Source: Achromobacter pestifer (lineage in GTDB: Bacteria > Pseudomonadota > Gammaproteobacteria > Burkholderiales > Burkholderiaceae_B). Taken from it: a stretch of 64,000 nucleotides of DNA. The notes below the pieces were generated by a model. It was given only the letters and a program-made list of their open reading frames with translations. It did not search any database and had not been told where the DNA came from. Made by a program: the position numbers and the translations under genes. The stretch spans positions 62,001-126,000 of the forward strand of contig NZ_CADIJX010000012.1 in assembly GCF_902859625.1 (NCBI RefSeq). The letters run 5' to 3'. This document shows, in pieces, positions 17,694 through 26,168 of the stretch. Numbering within the stretch: position 1 is the stretch's first letter; each line of letters starts with the position of its first letter.

Positions 17694-19206
17694 ATTTGTC
17701 CTAGCCCTGGACCAGGGCACGACCAGCTCCCGGGCCATCGTATTCGACCGCGAAGGCGTGGTGCGCGGCGTTGGCCAGCGGGAATTCCGCCAACACTACC
17801 CGCGCCCGGGCTGGGTCGAGCATGACGCCAGCGAAATCTGGCACAGCCAGCTGGACGTGGCGCGCGAAGCGTTGCGCAATGCGGCCGCCACCGCGGCCGA
17901 CGTGGCCGCCATCGGCATCACCAACCAGCGCGAAACCACCGTGATCTGGGAACGCGCCACGGGCCGGCCATTGGCCCGCGCCATCGTCTGGCAGGACCGG
18001 CGCACCGCACCGATGTGCGACCAGTTGCGCCGCGACGGCCACGCCGAATTCCTGCAATCGCGAACCGGCCTGGTGCTGGACGCCTACTTTTCGGGCACCA
18101 AACTGGCATGGCTGCTGGACCACGTGCCGGGCGCGCGCCAGATGGCCGAACGCGGCGAGCTGGCCTTTGGCACCGTGGACACCTGGCTGATCTGGCAACT
18201 GACGGGCGGCGCGGTACACAGCACGGACCCCAGCAATGCGTCGCGCACGATGCTGTTCGATCTACATACGCAGGACTGGAACGACGAGATCCTGGCGCTG
18301 CTCAAGATCCCGCGCGGCATCCTGCCGCAGATTGCGCCCAGCAGCGCGGTCGTGGGCAATGCGCTGCCCGAATGGCTGGGCGGATCCATCCCGATCGCGG
18401 GCGTGGCCGGCGACCAGCAGGCCGCCACCTTCGGCCAGGCCTGCTTCACGCCAGGCATGGCGAAGAATACCTACGGCACCGGTTGCTTCATGCTGATGAA
18501 CGTGGGCGACAAGCCCGTGCAATCGCAGAATCATTTGCTGTCGACCGTGGGCTGGGGCTTGCCCCAGTCCGGTGACGACAGCTGGAAGCCGACCTACATG
18601 CTGGAAGGCGGCGTGTTCGTGGCCGGCGCCGCCGTGCAATGGCTGCGCGACGGCCTGGGCATCATTCAGCGCTCGGAAGAAGTGGAAGCCCTGGCAGCCA
18701 GCGTATCCGACACGGACGACGTCTTCATGGTGCCGGCCTTCGCCGGCCTGGGCGCCCCGCATTGGGATCCCTACGCACGCGGCACGCTGGTCGGCCTGAC
18801 CCGCGGCACCACCCGCGCCCACATCGCCCGCGCCACGCTGGAATCGATCGCGCTGCAAAGCGCGGAGCTACTGACCTGCATGAACGGCGACAGCGGCATC
18901 GCGTTGACCGAACTGCGCGTGGATGGCGGCGCCGCACGCAACGACCTGCTGATGCAGATGCAGGCCGATCTGCTAGGCGTCCCGGTGGTTCGCCCCAGGG
19001 TCTCGGAGTCAACGGCACTAGGTGCGGCAGGACTGGCGGGACTGGCCGTGGGTTTCTGGTCCGGGCCGGATGAGTTTGCCTCGAAGTGGCAAGCGGAACG
19101 GACGTTTGAACCCGCATGGCCGGAGACGGTTCGCGAGGCTCGGATGGCTCGGTGGCGACAGGCGGTGGAGTTATCCAAGGGGTGGGCGGCGGGAGCTGCG
19201 AAGTAG
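17680..19206 (+). CDS. glpK: Glycerol kinase
   Basis: This 508-residue FGGY-family kinase phosphorylates glycerol to sn-glycerol 3-phosphate. The N terminus ALDQGTTSSRAIVFDREG is the phosphate-binding strand; GITNQRETTVIWERATG, WQDRRTAPMCDQL and TYGTGCFMLMNVG are glycerol-kinase signatures, and the length is normal. The start is GTG at 17680, inside the end of the MFS gene, which suggests translational coupling. No glpF, glpD or glpR lies in the window. The downstream side is a long repeat-rich non-coding region. Confidence 0.95.
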   Translation: MTTNEFVLALDQGTTSSRAIVFDREGVVRGVGQREFRQHYPRPGWVEHDASEIWHSQLDVAREALRNAAATAADVAAIGITNQRETTVIWERATGRPLARAIVWQDRRTAPMCDQLRRDGHAEFLQSRTGLVLDAYFSGTKLAWLLDHVPGARQMAERGELAFGTVDTWLIWQLTGGAVHSTDPSNASRTMLFDLHTQDWNDEILALLKIPRGILPQIAPSSAVVGNALPEWLGGSIPIAGVAGDQQAATFGQACFTPGMAKNTYGTGCFMLMNVGDKPVQSQNHLLSTVGWGLPQSGDDSWKPTYMLEGGVFVAGAAVQWLRDGLGIIQRSEEVEALAASVSDTDDVFMVPAFAGLGAPHWDPYARGTLVGLTRGTTRAHIARATLESIALQSAELLTCMNGDSGIALTELRVDGGAARNDLLMQMQADLLGVPVVRPRVSESTALGAAGLAGLAVGFWSGPDEFASKWQAERTFEPAWPETVREARMARWRQAVELSKGWAAGAAK

Positions 19207-19271
19207 CAGGGGTTTGCTTCGTCGTGCTGTTCTTTGGTGGTGCTCCAGTGGGGTGCGCTTCGTAGGTCGCC

Positions 19272-19425
19272 CATCGGCGTGACGGCGTGGCGTGTGCGCG
19301 CCCACGATTGCGATCCGGAGCGTTCGCTCCGGATTTCCCCGTTGTCATCCTCGTCCGCCTGCGGCTCCCTTCGGATTCCCTCGGGCGCATCAAGGTTGCG
19401 CACACGCCACGCCATCACGCCGATG
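19272..19425 (-). repeat. 154-bp structured repeat, copy A (inverted-repeat arms plus conserved core)
   Basis: Arms at 19272-19299 and 19398-19425 are 28-bp inverted repeats with one mismatch. Between them, 19305-19386 is an 82-bp core that matches the reverse complement of 20079-20160 at 77 of 82 positions. The core holds the inner hairpin TCCGGAGCG/CGCTCCGGA. Strand is given so that the core reads in the same direction as copy B. In that direction the single arm mismatch becomes a G-U pair in RNA. No start codon with a ribosome site or coding pattern was seen. No target-site duplication is evident. Confidence 0.8.
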
Positions 19426-19488
19426 AGCTGGCGCCTTCTTGGGGGCTGCGCTGCTGGATTTGTGACTTGTGACGAGGGTGTGCTGCCC

Positions 19489-19522
19489 GCTCATTGCGGC
19501 CGCGCGGGCGGCCACAATGAGC
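19489..19522. repeat. 34-bp palindrome in the glpK downstream region
   Basis: GCTCATTG at 19489-19496 pairs with CAATGAGC at 19515-19522, and inside it GGCCG pairs with CGGCC. There is no following T-run on either strand, so it is not a clear terminator. It belongs to the repeat-dense 19207-20273 interval. Confidence 0.6.
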
Positions 19523-19613
19523 ATACGCCATGGTGACAAGCCGAAGCGGGGTCGCTGCGCGATGGCGACGATTGCGTTGCCAATGGCCCGCTATCGCAGC
19601 GGGGATGGGCGGT

Positions 19614-19639
19614 GATGGGTGGGGCAAACGCCACCCATC
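19614..19639. repeat. 26-bp perfect palindrome related to the 65-bp element
   Basis: GATGGGTGG (19614-19622) and CCACCCATC (19631-19639) form a perfect 9-bp stem with an 8-nt loop. The GATGGGT/ACCCATC ends match the terminal pairing of the 65-bp elements, so it may be a shortened relative. Confidence 0.55.
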
Positions 19640-19670
19640 CAGCACCCGAGTTCAAGGGATCGTGTCCGCC

Positions 19671-19735
19671 GTAGGATGGGTGAAGCGCGCGGATGCGAGC
19701 GCAAGAAAACAAGCGCTTATCGCGCGCAACCCATC
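19671..19735 (+). repeat. 65-bp GTAG-headed palindromic element, copy 2
   Basis: It begins GTAGGATGGGTGAAGCGCGC and ends GCGCGCAACCCATC, exactly 65 bp. It forms an inverted pair with copy 3 at 49-bp spacing. The bases just after the element (GAGCAGC) match those after copies 1 and 3 (AAGCAGC), so the family may extend 7 bp further. Confidence 0.85.
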
Positions 19736-19784
19736 GAGCAGCCGTTGTGTTGTGGCTGAACCTATTCTAGGACCGGCGCTGCTT

Positions 19785-19849
19785 GATGGGTTGCGTGCGG
19801 CAGGCATTGGTTCTCGTGCCCCCCCCGGAACGCACTCCACCCATCCTAC
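19785..19849 (-). repeat. 65-bp GTAG-headed palindromic element, copy 3
   Basis: On the minus strand it starts GTAGGATGGGTGGAGTGCG and ends CACGCAACCCATC, exactly 65 bp. The substitutions in the inner stem are matched: GTGCG on one side, CGCAC on the other, against GCGCG/CGCGC in other copies. That is compensatory change supporting a folded structure. Confidence 0.85.
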
Positions 19850-20036
19850 GAAAATCCCACGCCATCCAATGCGCGAAGCGTCATCATCACGACGCAAGAC
19901 ACCTTGTAAGCCCCACAAGGCCGCCCGCGCGGCCGGCCTGGGGCGGGCCCCGCAAGATCCTCCGCCCACCTCCTCCGATGGAGGGAACCCCAAGCACACC
20001 GCCCTCCCCAGCTGCCGTCAGATTGCAACCGACGCA

Positions 20037-20196
20037 GCCCGGCGCGGTGGTGGCCGGTGGGGCGCGGGGAGTCGATAAGCCCGAGGGAATCCGAAGGGAG
20101 CCGCAGGCGTACGAGGATGACGAAGGGGAAGTCCGGAGCGAACGCTCCGGACCGCAATCGTTGACCCGCGCCCCACCGGCCACCACCGCGCCGGGC
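20037..20196 (+). repeat. 160-bp structured repeat, copy B
   Basis: Perfect 32-bp inverted repeats at 20037-20068 and 20165-20196 enclose a 10-nt linker, the 82-bp core (20079-20160) and a 4-nt linker. Copy A has the same plan (arms 28, linkers 11 and 5, core 82) in opposite orientation. The arm sequences differ widely between copies, yet each copy stays self-complementary. The rest of 19207-20273 holds the two 65-bp elements, two smaller palindromes and a triplet repeat; no gene is seen in the interval. Confidence 0.8.
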
Positions 20197-20238
20197 GTCT
20201 CAAGAACCACCACCGTCACCATCACCACGACCACCGCC

Positions 20239-20269
<31 letters not shown>

Positions 20270-20273
20270 CCCC

Positions 20274-23200
20274 TCAAGCCGCCCGAACCCCAATCGCCAC
20301 CACCCTCGCACTGAACTCTCTCAGCAGCTCCTCCCGCTTCACAGCCACCCTCTCCATCGCCGCCTCTTTCACGTGTCCGTAGCCTCGGATTTCTTCCGGC
20401 AGGCTGGCCAGCGCGACTGCCCGGTCAAGGTTGCCACGATTCAGCTTCGATAGAATTGCCGTCATCGTTTCGCGGTATTCGCGGATCAGTTCGCGCTCCG
20501 TGCGTCTTTCCGCCGTGTAGCCGAATACGTCCAAGCGAGTTCCGCGCAGGCGGCGCAACTTCGCCAGCAGTCCGAAAGCCTTCAGCATGCCCGGGCCGTA
20601 GCTGCGTTTGATCAGGTGGCCTTGCTGGTCGCGCCGCGCGAACAGGGGCGGCGCCAGGTGGAAGTGCAGTTTCCAATCGCCTTCAAACTGCTCGCCGATC
20701 TTCTTCACGAACGCGCCATCCGAATACAGGCGGGCCACTTCGTATTCGTCCTTGTAGGCCATCAGCTTGAAGTAGTTGCGTGCGATGGCCATCGCCATGC
20801 GGTGGGAGCCCGTGGCTTCTTGTTCGGCGCGCGCCACCTTGTCTACCAGGTCCGTGTACTGCTTGGCATAGGCCTCGTTCTGATATTGCGTCAAGAATGC
20901 CTTGCGCACGGCCACCAGTTGCGCCAGCTCACCGGCTGGCTTCTTGAGCTCGGCCACCGGGCTCGCGGCGCGTGGGCGCTTGATCTCGATGATGTCCTCT
21001 GGCGGTGCGATCGGCACCCCCCCATTGGCCAGAACCCGCATCACATCGGCCATGTCGTGCGCGGCGCGGCGCCCCCAGGCGAAGGCGGCCTGATTGGCGG
21101 GGACTTGCTGCCCGTTGAGTTCAATCGCGCGCAACAACGCCTCTTGCGACAACGGGATCCATCCCTTCTGGTAGGCATAGCCCATCATCAACGGATTGGC
21201 GTAGATGGCATCACCCAGCAAGACCACGGCCATCGCAGCCGCGTCCACGGCATGCAGATTCTCCGTGCCGCAGGCGGCTTGCAGGTCGGCGGTCAGGTTG
21301 GCGCCGGGCAATGTCCAATCGGGGTTGGAGACGAAGGCAGCGGTTGGCGCGTTGTCGCGGTTCAGCAGCACTCGGGTGCGGCCGGGGCGCAGGCGTGCCA
21401 TGCTGTCCGCGCTGGTGGCGACAACCAGATCGCCCGCCAGCAGCAGGTCCGCCTCGCCCATGGCGACCCGCGTATTCATCAGATGGTCGGGGGATTGCGC
21501 CAACACCACATGCGAATAGACGGCGCCGCCCTTCTGCGCCAGGCCGGCCATGTCCAGCACCGAGCAGCCCTTGCCTTCCAGATGCGCCGCCATGCCCAGC
21601 AACTGGCCGATCGTGACGACGCCCGTGCCGCCGACGCCGGCAATGAAAACGCCATAGGGCTGATCCAGCGCGGGCGAGCGCGGCGGCGGCACGCCATCGT
21701 CGATGATGCCCTCTTGCGACAGCGCCTTGGGCTTTCTGAGCTTGCCGCCTTCCACCGTGACGAAGCTGGGGCAGAAGCCCTTCAGACAGGAAAAGTCCTT
21801 GTTGCAGCTGGACTGGTTGATGGTTCGCTTGCGGCCAAATTCGGTTTCCAGCGGCTCGACCGACAGGCAGTGCGACTTCTGCGAACAATCGCCGCAGCCC
21901 TCGCAGACGCGCTCGTTGATGACGACGCGGCGGGCGGGGTCCGGGTAGGCGTTGCGCTTGCGGCGGCGCCGCTTTTCGGTGGCGCAGGTCTGGTCGTAGA
22001 TCAGCACCGACACGCCGGGGTGTTCCCGCAGCTCACGCATCACCGCATCCAATTGGTCGCGGTGCATCACCGGCACACCCGGCGCCAGATCGGAAATGGC
22101 CTTGTACTTGTCCGGATCGTCTGTCACGACGACGATCTTTTCGATACCTTCGGCCGCCACCTGGCGGCTGATCATCGGCACGCTGATCGGGCCATCGACG
22201 GGCTGGCCGCCGGTCATCGCGACGGCATCGTTGAACAGGATCTTGTAGGTGATCGGCACCTTGGCCGCGACGGCGGCGCGGATGGCCAGCAGGCCCGAAT
22301 GGAAATACGTGCCATCGCCCAGGTTGGCGAAGACATGCTTTTCCTCGGTGAATGGCGCCTGGCCCACCCAAGGCACGCCCTCGCCCCCCATTTGCGTATA
22401 GACCTCGGTATTGCGGTCCATCCAACGCACCATGTAATGGCAACCGATGCCGGCCATGCCGCGCGAGCCTTCGGGCAGACGGGTCGAGGTATTGTGCGGA
22501 CAGCCCGAACAGAACCAGGGCTTGCGCTCTTCAACCACACGCGGGCGGGCCAGAATCTGTTCGCGGCCGCTGATGAATTCCAGCCGGGCAAGCATGCCGG
22601 CACGCACGTCGTCCGGCAGATCAAAGCGCAGCAGGCGGGCAGCGATGGCCTTCGCGACCATGGCTGGCGAAAACTCGTAGTGCGCGGGCAGCAGCCAGTT
22701 GCCTTGCGGCACCGACCATTCGCCACCGTCCTTGTCGTCGAACTTGCCGGACACGCGCGGAATCTTCTTCCCGCTGCCGATCCAGCTGAACAATTCTTCC
22801 TTTAGCTGGTATTCCAGCACCTGACGCTTTTCCTCGACGACAAGGATCTCGTCCAGGCCTTCGGCGAAGCGCTGCATGCCGGTGGATTCCAGCGGCCAGA
22901 CCATGCCCACCTTGAACAAGCGCAGGCCGATGCGCTGGCAGACGGCTTCGGACAAGCCCAGGTCGGACAGCGCCTGGCGCGTATCCAGATACGCCTTGCC
23001 GGAGGTCATGATGCCGAAGCGCGCATCGCGTTCGGGCACGTGCCAGAGTTCGCGGTTGAGCTTGTTGGCGCGGGCGTAGGCCAACGCGGCGTAAAGCTTG
23101 TAGTCCAGCAGCCGGGCCTCTTGTTGTAGCGGCGAATCCGGCACCCGGATGTTCAGGCCGTCAGCCGGCATCAGGAAGTCTTCGGGCAGCTGGATGCGCA

Positions 23201-23885
23201 CCCGATGCGGGTCCACATCCACGGATGCCGACACTTCCACGATGTCGGTAATGCACTTCATGCCCACCCAGACGCCCGCATAGCGGCTCATGGCCCAGCC
23301 GTGCAGGCCGAAATCCAGCACTTCCTGGACGCTGGACGGAAACAGCGCCGGGATCATACAGGCCTTCAGGATGTGATCGCTCTGGTGCGGCAGCGTGGAC
23401 GACTTGGCCGGATGGTCGTCGCCTGCCACCACCAGTACGCCGCCATGACGCGAGGTGCCCGCCGCGTTGGCATGCTTGAAGACGTCGCCGCAGCGGTCCA
23501 CTCCCGGCCCCTTCCCGTACCACATGCCGAACACGCCGTCGTACTTCGCGCCGGGAAACAGATTGACCTGCTGCGATCCCCAGACGGCGGTCGCGGCCAG
23601 GTCTTCGTTGATGCCCGGTTGAAACTCGACGTGATGCGCCTTCAGGTACTTGGCCGCCTTCCACATGTTCTGGTCCACGCCTCCCAGCGGCGAGCCGCGG
23701 TAGCCGGAGACGAAACCCGCCGTGTTCAGCCCCGCTTGTGCATCCCGCACGCGCTGCATCATGGGCAGGCGAACCAGGGCGTGGATGCCGCTCATCCAGG
23801 CTCGGCCGGATTCCAGGGTGTATTTATCGTCCAGCTGAACGGATTCAAGCGCAGCCCGCAAGGCGGGCGTCAACGGGGCATTCAT
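20274..23885 (-). CDS. Fused indolepyruvate ferredoxin oxidoreductase
   Basis: This 1203-residue enzyme oxidatively decarboxylates aryl- or other 2-oxo acids to acyl-CoA, using thiamine diphosphate and iron-sulfur centres. The alpha-type TPP half comes first (with CSGCPHNTSTRLPEG and LGDGTYFHSG). A ferredoxin-like Cys cluster follows (CEGCGDCSQKSHC, then CNKDFSCLKGFCPSF). The gamma-type domain comes last (GVGGTGVVTIGQLLGMAA). This single-chain arrangement is typical of proteobacterial amino-acid catabolism. A clear GGAG lies 7 nt before the ATG. It is monocistronic and divergent from mutY; its 3' end meets the repeat-rich region. Confidence 0.92.
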   Translation of the reverse strand: MNAPLTPALRAALESVQLDDKYTLESGRAWMSGIHALVRLPMMQRVRDAQAGLNTAGFVSGYRGSPLGGVDQNMWKAAKYLKAHHVEFQPGINEDLAATAVWGSQQVNLFPGAKYDGVFGMWYGKGPGVDRCGDVFKHANAAGTSRHGGVLVVAGDDHPAKSSTLPHQSDHILKACMIPALFPSSVQEVLDFGLHGWAMSRYAGVWVGMKCITDIVEVSASVDVDPHRVRIQLPEDFLMPADGLNIRVPDSPLQQEARLLDYKLYAALAYARANKLNRELWHVPERDARFGIMTSGKAYLDTRQALSDLGLSEAVCQRIGLRLFKVGMVWPLESTGMQRFAEGLDEILVVEEKRQVLEYQLKEELFSWIGSGKKIPRVSGKFDDKDGGEWSVPQGNWLLPAHYEFSPAMVAKAIAARLLRFDLPDDVRAGMLARLEFISGREQILARPRVVEERKPWFCSGCPHNTSTRLPEGSRGMAGIGCHYMVRWMDRNTEVYTQMGGEGVPWVGQAPFTEEKHVFANLGDGTYFHSGLLAIRAAVAAKVPITYKILFNDAVAMTGGQPVDGPISVPMISRQVAAEGIEKIVVVTDDPDKYKAISDLAPGVPVMHRDQLDAVMRELREHPGVSVLIYDQTCATEKRRRRKRNAYPDPARRVVINERVCEGCGDCSQKSHCLSVEPLETEFGRKRTINQSSCNKDFSCLKGFCPSFVTVEGGKLRKPKALSQEGIIDDGVPPPRSPALDQPYGVFIAGVGGTGVVTIGQLLGMAAHLEGKGCSVLDMAGLAQKGGAVYSHVVLAQSPDHLMNTRVAMGEADLLLAGDLVVATSADSMARLRPGRTRVLLNRDNAPTAAFVSNPDWTLPGANLTADLQAACGTENLHAVDAAAMAVVLLGDAIYANPLMMGYAYQKGWIPLSQEALLRAIELNGQQVPANQAAFAWGRRAAHDMADVMRVLANGGVPIAPPEDIIEIKRPRAASPVAELKKPAGELAQLVAVRKAFLTQYQNEAYAKQYTDLVDKVARAEQEATGSHRMAMAIARNYFKLMAYKDEYEVARLYSDGAFVKKIGEQFEGDWKLHFHLAPPLFARRDQQGHLIKRSYGPGMLKAFGLLAKLRRLRGTRLDVFGYTAERRTERELIREYRETMTAILSKLNRGNLDRAVALASLPEEIRGYGHVKEAAMERVAVKREELLREFSARVVAIGVRAA

Positions 23886-24043
23886 GTCTCTACTCCAAGA
23901 TCCTGGATGCCCCCACCAGCTTCGCGCGCACGCGGGCCAACAAGGGCCGTGAAAGTGAAGTGATGGCGCTTGCGCGCTCTAGTCCTTTCGGTTGTAACCG
24001 GTCGCCCCGACCCCGGCAATAGGGCGATGCGATAATTACGTCC

Positions 24044-25123
24044 ATGGAATTCGCCCCTCGTATCGTCGCCTGGCAGCGCCAGCATGGCCGCCATGATTTG
24101 CCCTGGCAAAACACCCGTGACCCGTATCGGATCTGGTTGTCCGAGATCATGTTGCAGCAGACGCAAGTGGCCACCGTGATCCCGTATTACGACCGCTTCC
24201 TGCAACGCTTCCCGGACGTGGCCGCCCTGGGCGCCGCCGCACAGGAAGACGTGATGCCGTTCTGGGCCGGGCTGGGCTATTACGCCCGTGCCCGCAACCT
24301 GCACCGTTGCGCGCAGGAAATCGTGCGCGACTGGAACGGCCGCTTTCCGCCCACCGCTGAAACCATCGCCACGCTGCCCGGCATCGGCCGGTCCACGGCG
24401 GCGGCGATTGCGGCGTTCGCCTACGGCGAGCGTTCGCCCATCCTGGACGGCAACGTCAAGCGCGTGTTCACCCGCCACTTTGGCATTGCCGGTGATCCCA
24501 CCAAGCGCGAGGTGGAGCAACGGCTATGGGCGCTGGCGGACGCGCAGGTGGAGGCCGCGCCCGACCTGGAGATGGCCGCCTACACACAAGGCTTGATGGA
24601 TCTGGGGGCCACGCTCTGCACGCGCGGCAAGCCCGCTTGCGACAAGTGTCCGGTGGCGCAAAGCTGCGTCGCCCGCCGCGACGGCCGTCAGGCCGAACTG
24701 CCCACCCCCAAGGTGCGCAAGGCCATTCCGGAACGCGAGACCTGTATGTTGGTGCTGCAACACCAAGGGGCTTTCCTGTTGCAGCAGCGTCCCGAGCCCG
24801 GCATCTGGGGCGGGCTGTGGAGCCTGCCCGAATTCGATGTGGCCGGCGACCCCGACGCCGCCTCGCGCGCGCTGGGCCTGGAACCCGAGCACCGCTATGA
24901 ACTGGCGGCGTTTGCCCACACGTTCACCCATTACCGCCTGCACATCCGTCCGTGGCTGGTGCCCGTGCGCGCGGCCAGCCTGCGCGAATCCGCGCTACCC
25001 GAACGCTGGGTGCCGGCGGACAAACTGGCCTCGATGGCGCTGCCCGCGCCGGTCAAGAAGCTGCTGCAAGGACTGGTGGAGGCGGGAATGCAGGACAGCC
25101 TGCCGTTGGGCAGCGGGCGCTAG
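24044..25123 (+). CDS. mutY: A/G-specific adenine DNA glycosylase
   Basis: This 359-residue repair enzyme removes adenine mispaired with 8-oxoguanine. Features are the catalytic Glu34 in SEIMLQQTQV, the HhH-GPD motif LPGIGRSTAAAIAAF with Asp135, and the [4Fe-4S] ligands C192-x6-C199-x2-C202-x5-C208. A C-terminal NUDIX-like domain recognises 8-oxoG (from about residue 228, with WGGLWSLPEF). Length and motifs are complete. It is divergent from the indolepyruvate oxidoreductase gene, with a 158-bp gap in which no specific signal was recognised. Confidence 0.96.
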   Translation: MEFAPRIVAWQRQHGRHDLPWQNTRDPYRIWLSEIMLQQTQVATVIPYYDRFLQRFPDVAALGAAAQEDVMPFWAGLGYYARARNLHRCAQEIVRDWNGRFPPTAETIATLPGIGRSTAAAIAAFAYGERSPILDGNVKRVFTRHFGIAGDPTKREVEQRLWALADAQVEAAPDLEMAAYTQGLMDLGATLCTRGKPACDKCPVAQSCVARRDGRQAELPTPKVRKAIPERETCMLVLQHQGAFLLQQRPEPGIWGGLWSLPEFDVAGDPDAASRALGLEPEHRYELAAFAHTFTHYRLHIRPWLVPVRAASLRESALPERWVPADKLASMALPAPVKKLLQGLVEAGMQDSLPLGSGR

Positions 25124-25145
25124 CCACCGCGCGTGAGCGCGGCGG
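25124..25145. terminator. GC-rich hairpin between convergent genes
   Basis: CCACCGCGC (25124-25132) and GCGCGGCGG (25137-25145) form a 9-bp stem, with one mismatch, and a GTGA loop directly after the mutY stop. It lacks a T-run, so intrinsic termination is uncertain. Confidence 0.4.
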
Positions 25146-25170
25146 CCAATGCTGGGGCCTGGACCCCGGC

Positions 25171-26130
25171 TTAGTTGCTCATGCGTGGCAGATTGGCCGC
25201 CTTGATGGCGCGGCCCATCTGTTCGTAGGTGGCATCAACCATGCGGGCGTAGTCTTGCCCCGACGTCCACACCGGGTCCACTCCCAACTGCTTGTAGGTC
25301 TGCTGCAAGCGCTCGGAGGCGACGGCCGTCTTGGCCGACTGCTCCAGACGCGCGCGCACTGCCTCGGGCGTCCCCTTGGGCACGGCCAGGCCCAACCAGG
25401 AGTCGATCTCGACGTCGTAACCGGCCTCTTTCAGCGTGGGTACGTCCGGGAACTCGGACCAGCGGACGGGGCTGGCGGAGGCCAGCAGGCGCAAGCGGCC
25501 CGCCTGGATGTAGCTTGTCACATCGGACGGATTCTGAACGATGACATCGACCTGCTTGCTCAACAAGGCGGACACGGTTTCGCTGCCGGATTTGTATGAG
25601 ACCTGCTCGAACTTGGCCCCCGTGACCCTGCCCAGGTCGAACATGGCCAGATTGTTGGGCGCGGAGGGCGCACCGAAGAAAATGCCCGGCCCTTGCTTGC
25701 CGGCGGCGACCAGATCGGCCACGGTCTGATAGGGCGAGTCGGCGCGCACGACGACGCCATAGCGGTAGCGACCATAGGCGGCCACGAAATCGAAGTCCCG
25801 CGCCGCATAGGGAATGGTCATCAGGTGCGGCATGATGGCAATGGACGACAGCGTCACCACGCCCACGTTATAGCCGTCGGCGGGTTGCTTGACCACATAG
25901 CTGGGGCCGATCGTCCCCAGCGCGCCTGGCCGGTTGAACACCACCACGGCGCGTCCCAAGTCAGCCTCCATTGCGCGAGCCAGTTCACGGCTGGCGACAT
26001 CGGTGTTGCCGCCCGCGCCGTAGTTGACCGTCAGTGTCACTTCCTTGTCCGGCCATGCCTGGACGGGACCCGCCATCACGCACAGCGCAGCGGCGGCCGT
26101 CATGGCAGCCAGGATCGATGTTGCTTTCAT
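25171..26130 (-). CDS. Tripartite tricarboxylate transporter substrate-binding protein (Bug family)
   Basis: This 319-residue periplasmic receptor belongs to the Bug/TctC family, greatly expanded in Bordetella and relatives. A signal peptide (MKATSILAAMTAAAALCVMA, cleavage near QAWP) is followed by VTLTVNYGAGGNTDVASREL and the family motif FNRPGALGTIGPSYV. A strong AAGGAG ribosome site precedes the ATG. No TctA/TctB membrane subunits are present, which is common for Bug genes. It is the last gene of the TPP-enzyme/SDR operon and probably binds a substrate related to those enzymes, likely a carboxylic acid. Confidence 0.92.
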   Translation of the reverse strand: MKATSILAAMTAAAALCVMAGPVQAWPDKEVTLTVNYGAGGNTDVASRELARAMEADLGRAVVVFNRPGALGTIGPSYVVKQPADGYNVGVVTLSSIAIMPHLMTIPYAARDFDFVAAYGRYRYGVVVRADSPYQTVADLVAAGKQGPGIFFGAPSAPNNLAMFDLGRVTGAKFEQVSYKSGSETVSALLSKQVDVIVQNPSDVTSYIQAGRLRLLASASPVRWSEFPDVPTLKEAGYDVEIDSWLGLAVPKGTPEAVRARLEQSAKTAVASERLQQTYKQLGVDPVWTSGQDYARMVDATYEQMGRAIKAANLPRMSN

Positions 26131-26168
26131 GTTTGTCTCCTTGTGTTTTTTTATAGGGCGTGGCCAGT

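Noticed and set aside
19305..20160. Short peptide encoded by the 82-bp core (reading EGIRREPQ)
   Set aside because: All five differences between the two copies change the encoded residue in this frame, there is no ribosome site, and the flanking arms are inverted repeats.
20616..22805. Long plus-strand open frame opposite the indolepyruvate oxidoreductase gene
   Set aside because: It is antisense to a protein with intact cofactor motifs. The composition is low-complexity His/Gln/Arg.
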